Positions 46,260-55,824 of a DNA stretch of 64,000 nt are shown here, piece after piece. The DNA lies in assembly GCA_036927565.1 (NCBI GenBank), contig JAYESD010000004.1, positions 67,578,933-67,642,932 on the forward strand. The letters run 5' to 3'. Position 1 is the stretch's first letter, and every line of letters starts with the position of its first letter. The stretch comes from Tuctoria greenei. Taxonomy: Eukaryota > Streptophyta > Magnoliopsida > Poales > Poaceae. Both the position numbers and the translations under genes were made by a program. The notes beneath the pieces were generated by a model, which was not told the DNA's origin, did no database searches, and saw only the letters and a program-made list of their open reading frames with translations.

Positions 46260-48200
46260 CCAAGCTTATTCTTGATCAAGGTCCGTGATAGGGGTTGAAA
46301 CCCTAACAACGGAGGTAGGCCACGAGTTGGCCTATCCTTGTTGCAGCGTGGCTTTGACAATGGAGGGTTGAGTGTTGATTGTTGTGTTGCCTCCCATGGA
46401 CACCATGAGTGTGGTTGAATAGAGTGTTTCCGATGTTGATCGTCCGCACATCAGGATCTCCATGTGTTGGGTGTGATTTGCCATTCCTTGGCTAGGATAA
46501 TGATAACCTTTAGATCCAAAGAAATGATGTCCACTCAACATACATTGAGTATGTTCGTCATTATTTGGCTAAGGTGTATCATATCTTTTTGCCGTAAGGA
46601 AGTGACATGTGCCCAACATGCATTGGGTATGATCAGTTGTTCCTTGGGTAAGGTACAACATACCTAGAACCACAAAAGAATGACATGCACTCAACATTGG
46701 TTGAGTGTGATCTGTTGTTCCTTGGCTAAGGCATGTCATACCTTCTAGCCACATATGAACAACTTGAACCCAATATAAATTGGGTGTGATCTTGTCATTC
46801 CTTGGTCCTGGTACATCATAACTCTTAGACACATAGGAATAACTTGTACCCAATGAGGGTGGAAAATCCCTTGATCTTGAATGAGTGCTTAAAATAGTTG
46901 AGAGCATAATGCTCTCACCCATTCGTGGCAGCTCATTGGTTGCTCATGGAGGGTTCCCATTTCAAATCTCTAGCCTCGTATAGTTATGATTGACCTTCGG
47001 GCATAATTTCCGATAGGTAGCAACCATCCTGATTTACTCCTTGGCCAAGAAATGTTGAATAGGATCCTCTAGGGATCCCAACAATCAGCTTCTTGAATGC
47101 CTGCATAGTAATATTACTCCTGCAAACTTCCTCTCTTGAATGGAGAGGGATGGTTAGCTCCCTAGACTTGTACAAATGAACGTTCGAGTTAGGTAACCGG
47201 ACTTTCATTTGTACATATGGGGCAGAACAAAATCAAATATGCATTGGATCCAATGTCAAGTGTATCTATGATCAATGTGTTGTTCATTGATAAGAGTGGA
47301 ACTTTATGGATAATTCATGTTGCATATTTCTAAAGCTCCTACTCATAGCAATGCATGTGATAGAAATACACTATATGGATCCCTACACATTTTAAAGTTT
47401 CTAACCATCTTAGCTTTCAAGAGCAAATTTTATCATTTAGACCATGACAAACAAGATTCTCAATTTTATCCTCCTGAACTTCACTAGGAATTTAAAATTT
47501 AGTGACTCCTCAAAAAATGCAATTCAATTTTAGAGCAAGGATATAACTTATTCCTAGGAGTTTGAAATCAAGTGACACCATCTATGCATGAAGCTCAATT
47601 AAAAATTATGGCTGTCACTATGCCAAGTTTCTATATGCCATTTCACCAATTAAGTCATGCCCAAAAGTTTTGTTTTCTAAACCTTGACAAAAATGACTAA
47701 GTTTACAAAACAATTATTAAAGGATTCTAAGTACTTGTTTGAGATTTTTCCATGTAAGGTGGGATTTCCTTTTGGAGATCCAAAAGTCAATACCCTTGCT
47801 TACTCTTGTGAGGATGCTTGAGAATTGAATGAGGAGGAAGTGTCAACCTTCCTCACAAATGCAAGCAAATACATTCAATTCTACGGCAAACCAAACAATG
47901 GAAAATTCTAAACTCATAACTCATTTGGGGATTAGTTGGTGACGAAGGTCATTATGTGAGAAACTCACAACCTTGATTTTCGGCGTAGGCTTGATCGTTG
48001 ATGTCAAATGCCAAGTTGAGGTTGGATTTGGCGATGGATTTGGTTATGGCTCCTCCATTGGGTCATCGTCTTGATCATTTCTCTTCCTCAAACTCAAAAT
48101 GAGTTTGAGGGAGAGAAGTGTTCTCAAATCCTCCCAATGGTGACTTGAGCTTGATGAAACCTTCCACTTTCTTGCCGAACCACCTCTTCACAATTTTGAC
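46260..48200 (-). pseudogene. Athila C ORF2, badly decayed, with an internal repeat
   Basis: The start region near 48195 aligns with MKRLFGERK of Athila B but has GTG in place of ATG. Short stretches, such as PNSNVHLYKSRELTIPL near 47190-47140, match the B protein. Stops and shifts are everywhere. The coiled-coil part contains five copies of a 77-80 bp repeat. Confidence 0.6.
46450..46870. repeat. Tandem repeat, about 78-80 bp x 5, in Athila C ORF2
   Basis: The anchor CCTTGGCTAAGG (variants) occurs at 46486, 46563, 46642, 46720 and 46800. Athila B has one copy near 26540. Confidence 0.75.
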
Positions 48201-48522
48201 CTAGCTGCACTTTAATCAGGAACACACAAAACAACTCGAAAACGGGTTACGTTAGCCAAAAGAAAATTGAACCCAATTTTCAAATTGTCTTGCCCGGCTT
48301 GAATTAACATGTAAATGCAATGAGGGTCAAAGCAAATCTTTTTGGTTTGAACTAGGAAGATAAATTCAAGTGGTCATGCACGTAGTTCATATCCAATTAA
48401 ATTTCTCCCCTAATTCAAATTTTTAGTATTTTAATGGTTGGAAATTTTACTTTCCAAAATGCAAGTGTGGAATTTCAAATATGTAAATGCAAGGGTTGAT
48501 GCAATTTGGAAAACAAATATGA

Positions 48523-48638
48523 GATAACTACCAATTAACCTATTGGCAAGGACTCGCCGAATTTTTGAAGTCCGGTGAGTGATAACTACTAATTAACCTA
48601 TTGGGGAGGACTCACCGAATTTTTGAAGTCCGATGAGT
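48523..48638. repeat. 58-bp direct duplication in Athila C
   Basis: Two adjacent copies start GATAACTAC at 48523 and 48581 and end GTCCGGTGAG / GTCCGATGAG. It sits at the point where RT, RNase H and IN are missing. Confidence 0.8.
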
Positions 48639-48639
48639 A

Positions 48640-49945
48640 GGACTTACCTCCGTTCGGTTCAGCGCGATGATTTGTTGTCCAATCCCGGAGTTGAAGATGT
48701 GGACGATTTCTTCTGTTTTGACATGCCATACTCATTTGGCTATCATTTGGACATGTTGGCCACATGGTGGCCCTAGCCTCTCCCGTTTTATTGATATAGA
48801 CATGTTATTGTAGCGACTGGTTCACTCTCTTGAATGTATTCCTTCATGAGCATGGTGAGGCTTTGTCCTTCTTAGGGGTGCCACTCTGACAATATTGATA
48901 TTCCATTGAATCAACCCATACCTTTATCATGGATCAAAGGCTTCCTTGGGCATGATGACATGTGGACTCCACAATCAAACAAGAAACACTTCATCCACAA
49001 TGTCACTTGCCCTAGGTTGAATGGGTTTGGTCGAAGTGTGGGAATCCCAACAAGTGATGTGGGATATCTTGGACTTTGAATGCTCCTTAAGTTCTTGTCC
49101 TTGGCCAAGATCTTCATGTGAATGTTGTCTTGATTTCTGCTTGGTCAAGATACTTCAAGGTAGGCTAGATGAACTTAAATCCCTTGGAAAGCCATAGCCT
49201 CCTTGAATACAAGGGTGATGTTAATTCCACCCTTGACCTCCTTGTGAATGGTAGCCATTGGAGTTGTTGTTTAAAAAAGGTCCTCATGGTTCTTAGGGAA
49301 ATAATTCCCACGCGTCCCATGGTGACATGGATTTTCACAAATCATGTGAATATCCACGACTTGGATTATCCAAACAAATCTCCAACGACTTGGATATTCA
49401 TGACATTTTAATGGGAGGTGTAGTTCCATAACTAGCATATCCACCTTGTGATGTGGTGTGCATGACAAGCTATGGGAACTCGAGCATTCTTCAATCCACC
49501 CCTTTAGTGGAGACCTTCTTCTCATCCATGATGAATTAGAATAGGACTCCTTCAGCTCCAGCATGAAAGTGGTCATGGATTGGTGGAGCCAACCAATGAC
49601 ACGAGTGTTGGATGAAGAGCCAGCTATCCACCCCATGGTGGAGGCAAACCAAGAAGAACTTCTTGGAGCCTTCACCAAGCTTGGGTATGGATGACTTTGG
49701 CTCCTACTAACAGCTGAAATTCTCCCGCAAAAAGTAACGGTGTTGCCTAGCGGACATTTGTTGAGGTACGCCTTGAATCATCTTGCAGTTTAGCACTTGT
49801 GTCCTCTTTGGCCATGCCATACAATGGGTTGGCCAACACTACCCTATTTTCACACAAAGGATAAAACAAACAAGGGTAATCCTATCTAATAACTATTAGA
49901 ACCGATAGCCAAATCACAAGTGATAGCTATCCTTCACTTCCTTTG
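48640..49945 (-). pseudogene. gag: Athila C gag remnant
   Basis: Weak but clear similarity to Athila B gag, for instance around 49610-49640 (CCACCCCATGGTGG, the HHGMDDW region of B). It is shorter than B gag (about 1.3 against 2.1 kb), so parts are deleted. No zinc knuckle can be read. No intact frame. Confidence 0.55.
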
Positions 49946-49949
49946 CCTT

Positions 49950-49966
49950 CCCCGGCAACGGCGCCA
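49950..49966 (-). other. Athila C primer-binding site (tRNA-Asp type)
   Basis: On the - strand: TGGCGCCGTTGCCGGGG, with 8 bases between it and the LTR edge at 49975. A second, nearly identical site lies inside the LTR at 50009-50025. Confidence 0.9.
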
Positions 49967-49974
49967 GAAATGCT

Positions 49975-51598
49975 TGTTGACGGCTCCTAAGATATACTAA
50001 CAAATCATCCCCAGCAACGGCGCCAGAAATGCTTGTTGGTATTTCTTAACACCACAGATCATCTCCGGTAAAGAGATGAGATCCGCAAGCGCACGAAAGA
50101 TACCATTGTAGCATTTCACCCATGAGTATTCCCAAGGGTATCGTATTTATCCCAAAGGAAGGCAATGGAGTAAAGTATATACTACTTTTATGGTCAAGCT
50201 ATGGGATACTAATCCATTATCCGGACAGGGGTAAGTTGATAATAGGGGTAGTGTGACACACACCTAGGCAATCTATTCTAAAGGGTAAAATGGGTCCTAG
50301 AGGGAGATTGGATTGAGAGTTAGAGCGTTGCTCCTACAATGCTCCTAATACATATACATAGCCTAAGGTAGATACTAATGGTCATGTCAATGATGAATTC
50401 CTATGCAATGCTATTCAACACATCGGGCACGGGCTTACCCCTAGCAATACTAGGGCAACTCCCACCAAGAGCCTGTGGCATAGCCGAACGTGGAGGATTA
50501 CAAAGCACAGATAGGGCTGTCACCACCTACTACCTACCTCTTCAATCTGTGGGTCTACGAGACATCCAACGCTACTTAAATACCCTAGCACCATGCTAGC
50601 ATACTAAGCAAATACCTTAGGATCCATGGCACAAGCAATCCTAAGGCAATGACTAACCTAAATATTGTTGAACCAATGTTGAAGCATAGCATAAGTCATT
50701 CATATTAACATAATCATGTCATAAGTACATAGACTATAGTGGGGGTCTATAGTGTTTATGACCATAAGATGTGATCATGAGAGTGAAATCATAAAGGCTA
50801 TACCTTCAACATACATGGACTCCACAATCAAACAAGAAACGCTTTGTCCAAGTATACGTATAAAAGAAGACTAAAGATAATATCTTTATTGAGCACAAAG
50901 TCACAAATACAAGAAGGAAGACATAAGCCATACCTTTCCCAATGTGGAATTGGGAAGAGAGACTCCACTACTCCTTTCCCAATTTGGACTTGGGACTAGA
51001 GGATCTCCTCTCTACATCCTAACTCCTCTAAGGACTATGGAAGATAGTGTATACAATAGAATGATGCCCAAGTGGTGTGTATTGAAGTGAGGGGTAGGGG
51101 GTCCTATTTATACAAGTGTTGAGGTCGGTTCCTTCTGCCAAAAGTGCGCGAATCAGTTACCATTGACTCCAGGGATCTGGGAGGAGCCAACACGTGGAGG
51201 CTGACCGAGTTTGGTGCAAAGACCAGGTCGGTCGACCCCCTGGTTCGGCCGACCTGGTCATTGCACCGTTTCTTGTGTGCTTTCTCCATGTGGCTGCTAG
51301 GTGGGTCCCATTGATGTATATGGGTGATACACCATTGGATCTTCTTGGATACTTCTGTTTGTGGGTCATTTGATCCATGGGATGCCACGTGTTGTCGCCT
51401 GATTGGCTTGGAAGATATTTTATAGGATTGGTACCTCTACATTTCCTCATTTCCTGCATAAAATGCTGCATACACATATTTCTCCAAGTCCAAGTGGAAT
51501 TGTGTTAGATAAAAAGGTGATGTGTGCAAGAAATGACAAATCTTTCACATATTTGAGTTAAATTGACAGATGAAATTTGTATATAACAGCTGTCAACA
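49975..51598 (-). repeat. Athila C 5' LTR (1624 bp) with embedded PBS
   Basis: The 59-bp module is 49975-50033; TGTTGGTATT starts at 50034. TATA-like CTATTTATA is at 51104-51112, U3 hairpin at 51226-51254. The conserved LTR block is at about 50475-50560. Confidence 0.9.
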
Positions 51599-51775
51599 GG
51601 GGACCCAGTCATCCTCTGGGGGCTAGGACCCAGAGGCTCCTTGCTCTCTGGGGCCCCCTTGGGGGACCCAGATGTCCTCTGGGGGATGGGACCCAGAGGT
51701 TCCTTGCTCTGGGGCCCCCTTGGGAGACCCAGACGTCCTCTGGGGGCTGGGACCCAGAGGCTCCTTGGTCTCCAA
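51599..51775 (-). repeat. 63-bp array remnant of Tat-2
   Basis: Nearly three units, in inverted orientation relative to 52725-53130. The array is the host of Athila C and ends at the junction with the opposite-strand RT of Tat-3. Confidence 0.8.
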
Positions 51776-51789
51776 GAGGTCCACCATCC

Positions 51790-52655
51790 CAGATGGCTGG
51801 CCAATCCGGTTGTTGTCCCCAAGGCTGGCGGTAAGTTTCGGATGTGCATTGACTACACCAACCTCAACAAGGCATTTCCTAAAGATCTTTCCTCTCCCTA
51901 GAATTTATCAAATCATAGATTCAACTTCGGGGTGCGATATGCTATGCTTTCTAGATGCATATTCAAGGGTTCACCAAATCCCGTTGTCTAGAGAAGATGA
52001 GGAACATACCACTTTCATAACCGTAGATGGTCTTTACTGCTATGTCTCCATGCCTTACGGTCTTAAGAATGCCCTCCCCACCTTTTTACGTGCCATGCAT
52101 AAAACAAATTGGGTCCTTATTCGGGACCTAGTAGAGGTTTATGTTGATGATATTGTAGTAAAAATCCAGTCACATACATCATTACTAGAAAACCTCACCC
52201 TGGTCTTTGATCGACTGCAAACCACATGCACAAATCTCAACCTAGACAAGTGCATGTTCGAAGTCAAAGCTGGGAAGCTCCTCGGTTTCTTGGTCTCACA
52301 CCGAGGAATCGAGGCCAACGTAGAAAAAATCAAAGCAGTGGAGCTGATGCGGCCCCCAGCCCGCATGAAGGACGTGCAGAAGCTTGCAGGGTGCTTTGCA
52401 ACGCTCAGTCGGTTTATCTCTAGGCTGGTTGAGCGGGCTCTCCCGTTATTCAAGCTCCTACGCCAGTCTGAACCATTCATATGGATCGAAGACGGGGAGA
52501 AGGCATTTCGCGAGCTAAAGCAGCAGCTGATGTTGCTACCAATAAAGGTGGCATCGGAGCCCGGGGAGCCCCTGTACCTCTACATCGCTGCCACAACCGA
52601 GGTGGTAAGTATGGTTTTGGTTGCAGAACGAGTCAGCGCCCAACAGCCCCAATGA
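51790..52655 (+). pseudogene. Tat-3 reverse transcriptase
   Basis: RT begins at WLANPVVVPKAGGKFRMCID (in another frame) and shifts near 51895. It then has FLDAYS, YGLKNA and the active site YVDD (about 52138-52152) followed by the connection domain (GFLVSHRGIE, FIWIEDGEKAF). The frame ends with TGA at 52653. The catalytic YVDD is intact, but the N-terminal finger part is missing. Confidence 0.9.
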
Positions 52656-52724
52656 AAGGAAGGACCCCTGCTGTTGACTCTAAGCCCCAGGGCTTGGATC
52701 TTGCAGGGGACCCCAACGACAGAG

Positions 52725-53130
52725 AAGCTTTTGGGTCCCAGCCCCAGAGGATGTACGGGTCCCCCAAGGCAGCCCCGGAGAGTAGGAAGCCTCTGGGTCC
52801 TAGCCCCCAGAGGATGTCCAGGTCCCCCAAGGGGGCCCCCAAAAGCAAGGAGCCTATGGGTCCCAGCCCCCAAAGGATGTTCGGGTCCCCCAAGGGGGAC
52901 CCGGAAACCAAGCAGCCTCTGGGTCCCAGCCCCCAGAGGATGTCCGGGTCCCCCAATGGGGCCCCGGAAACCAAGAAGCCTCTCGGTCCCAGCCCCTAGA
53001 GGACGTCCGGATCCTCCAAGGGGGCCCTGGGAACCAAGGAGCCTTTGGGTCCCAGCTCCTAGAGCATGGTCGGGTGCCCCTAGGGGCCCTGGAGTCCAAG
53101 AAGCCTTTCAGTCCCAGCCCCCAAAGGAAG
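52725..53130 (+). repeat. 63-bp (21-residue) tandem array inside Tat-3 pol
   Basis: Six to seven units of 63 bp between RT and RNase H. In the pol frame each reads about SLWVPAPRGCPGPPRGP plus a variable tail, rich in Pro and Gly. The unit is a multiple of three, so the polyprotein frame stays open. Confidence 0.85.
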
Positions 53131-53800
53131 CGTCAGGCCCAGGAGACATAGAGTCGCTAGACCTGGAGTAGAGGGTAGAAGATGCGCCGGATTCACCGAA
53201 AAGGTCCCGGACCATCCAGCGCCAGGCCCAGAAGGTGCTTACCGGACCTCACTGGACACTCTTCTTCGACGGATCCTCAAGGAAGCAAGGGGTCGGTGCT
53301 GGCGTACTGCTAACCTCGCCAACAGGGGAGCAGTCCAAGTACGCAGTGCACCTCGACATCAAGGCCACAAACAACAAGGCAGAGTACGAAGCCCTCATCT
53401 TCGGACTCACAGCTTCGCAGGGTCTCGGTGTCCAACAGATGTTGGTCAAGGGAGACTCCCAGCTGATCATCAAGCAAGTCTGGGGTGAGTGCTACTGCAA
53501 TGACCCACAGCTTGCGACATATCTAATACATGTCAAAAAGATAGAAGCTGGATTCGAGGCCTTGGATCTCTGCCATGTGCCACGCGCCGACAACTCCATC
53601 ACTGATTCCCTGTCAACCATAGCGTCCACAGGAGCCCCCGTTCCAAAAGGAGTCTTTGGCGGGAGGTTGGTGCGGATGACTGCTAGGCCGGCAGGGCCTA
53701 ATGAAGAAGGTGAGCCCAGCTCCACAGAACTGGCAACCACGGTATCCCTGCAACGATGGGGGCCACCAAGGTTCTTAGGCGTCAGCAGGGGTCCCAAATC
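53131..53800 (+). pseudogene. Tat-3 archaeal-type RNase H
   Basis: WTLFFDGSS with the first catalytic Asp near 53256, then KATNNKAEYEALIFGL, KGDSQLI and HVPRADN. A TAG near 53169 precedes it; from 53170 to 54005 the frame is open, so this domain may be structurally complete. The native RNase H present in Tat-2 is missing: TIQR joins directly to sequence next to GPHW. Confidence 0.85.
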
Positions 53801-55078
53801 ACCTGGCGCCCAAGATCCAGAAGCTCAGGAGAGTCCCGACACGTGGATCACAGAGGTTCGGGAGTACCTGAAGGACAACCTCCTCCTGGAGGACCCAACA
53901 TCCGCTGACAGGATCGTGAGGATGGCTAAACGATACATTCTGGTAGAAGGTGATCTCTGCCGACGTGGTGCCAATAGCGTACTGCTATTGTTCATAACTC
54001 GGTAGGAAGGCTGCGGCTTGCTCGCAGAAATCCACGAAGGAGAGTGTGGGAATCACGCAATTTCCCGCACGCTGGTTGGCAAAGCCTTCCGGCATGACTT
54101 CTACTGGCCAACAACACTACAAGATGCCGTCAAACTGGTCAAGAAGTGCATGGTGTGCCAGTTCCATGCCAAGCAAATTCACACTCCGGCGCAGTCACTG
54201 CAGATGATCCCGCCCTCCTGGCCTTTCGTGGATTGGGGGTTGGATATCTTGTGACCCTTCCCCAGGGCAGTCAAAGGGTACCGGTTCCTCTACATTGTCA
54301 TAGATAAGTACAACAAGTGGCTAGAGGCAGCCCCAGTGATCAACATGAACAAGGACTCCGCAGTCAAATTCATGAAATAAATTATCTACAGGTTCGAGGT
54401 CCTGAACAGGATCATGACCGACAACGGGACCCAGTTCACTAGTGCAGCTTTCCAGGACTACTGCGAAGACCTCGGTGTCGAAGTTTATTATGCATCCATA
54501 GCTCATATAAAGAGCAATGAACAAGTCGAATGGGCTAACGCTAAGATCCTAAGGGGCCTCAAGACACGCACGTATGACGGCTTGGATAAGCATGGTGCCA
54601 AGTGGGTAGACGAACTCCCCTATGCATTGTGGGCAAGCTGGACGTCACCCAGCCGCGCCACGGGAGAAACACCTTTCTTTCTAGTGTATGGGCGGAGGTC
54701 ATCCTCCCCCTAGAGATCGTTGTGGGCTCGTTCAATGTCCGAGCGTTCGATGAAGCCTCACATGACCAGCTCCGACGAGAAGATGTCGGCCTCATTGACG
54801 AAGCAAGGTGGCACGCCACCATCCGAAATGCACGTTACCGACAGATGCTGAGGCACTACCAAGAGCGGTTCGTGCAGAGTAGAGAGCTCAAGACAGGTGA
54901 CCTGGTGCTGCGGTGCATACTCTCTCGAGAAGGGTCACACAAACTTTCCCCAGTTGGGAAGGTTCCTTTCGAGTGATACAAGTATCCCGCCCCTGTGTAT
55001 GTCTGCCTCGCCACAGAAGAAGGAGAGCCCCTCCCCACCCCTTGGAACATAGAGCACCTCCGTAAATTCTACCCTTAA
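53801..55078 (+). pseudogene. Tat-3 integrase
   Basis: Zinc-binding part with GECGNHAISRTLVG and CMVCQ (54018-54180). The catalytic core has VIDKYNKW, MTDNGTQF and EQVEWANAKIL, so both later acidic residues can be read. In-frame stops at 54003, 54252, 54378 and 54711, then a frame change near 54700. C-terminal module LKTGDLVLR to NIEHLRKFYP, ending TAA at about 55078. Confidence 0.85.
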
Positions 55079-55824
55079 GCATAAATTGTAGGACAGTGTA
55101 TGGTGTCATGGTGCCAAGGAGCGGCACTTAGGACAACCAAACTCTGGGGGGGGAGGTCAAGAGTGTATAGCAAATTAGCTTGGTTTCGTACCCTAAGCAT
55201 GAACACTCTGCCTCCCTAGCCAACTAGAGTTCGTCGTTGCCTTATTGTAAAGCCAATCCACTCCTGAGACCACCAATGAGAAGAATTCATTGTCTTACCA
55301 TGTGCTTTCTCTTACGTTCACTTAAAATTACTTGTTAATTTTGTGATCAATCAAGCTAGTCTCGTCTTTCGTATATTTTCTTCATATACTTGTTGAAAAT
55401 TGTTTTATATCACCCCTAGTAGAGTCATGCAACCCTGCTGCAGGCGGATGTATTTGAGGTACCTGCAAGGTGTGTTGGAACCTCATGGCTACCCTCTTAC
55501 TTGGGGTCCTGTGGTGCCAAATGGTTCCCCGCGAAAGGCCAATGTTGAGCTGGAGGTCCAAAGCGTGCAACATGCTAGCTTGGTCATGTAACCTAAGTGT
55601 GTGCGTTTTGCCTCCTAGTGCTGCGGCTAAGTATCGGGGGCCAGGACACTCACACCCCGAATAAGAAGGAAGCCGGACCCTGACCGCCAATGCACAGAAT
55701 TACTCAGATCCCTTGTACCAGCCCAGGACTATAAGACATGACAAAACTTAAGGATAGGAAAAGATCACCAGCGAGCAAAACAATTTGCACCTCTGTTATG
55801 TGTGCAGGATATACAAAGCACGTT
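55079..55824 (+). other. Tat-3 post-pol untranslated region
   Basis: Non-coding; inverted match to Tat-2 37346-37588 plus 40445-40951. It contains the empty target GTTACATGACC-equivalent of the solo LTR near 55590. Confidence 0.7.

Larger units (their letters stand above)
43256..51598 (-). mobile_element. Athila C, non-autonomous, TSD GGGGA
   Basis: GGGGA flanks both ends (43251-43255 and 51599-51603). LTRs are 1620 and 1624 bp and differ by about 5 % over the first 190 bases. The interior, read on the - strand, is PBS, decayed gag, the same RT-less junction as Athila B, decayed ORF2, 3' region and PPT. It inserted in the 63-bp repeat array of Tat-2. Confidence 0.9.
22409..51775 (-). mobile_element. 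Tat-lineage element 2 (Ty3/gypsy), heavily nested
   Basis: In + view: 3' LTR part (22409-23211), leader, antisense ORF (32474-35309, + strand), 70-bp tandem array (35685-37345), integrase and two RNase H domains on the - strand (40952-43255), and a remnant of the 63-bp array (51599-51775). RT, PR, gag, PBS and 5' LTR are missing. Three elements interrupt it: Athila B, a Tekay solo LTR and Athila C, each with target-site duplications. Host sequence rejoins correctly across each, as Tat-3 and Tat-4 show. Confidence 0.8.
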
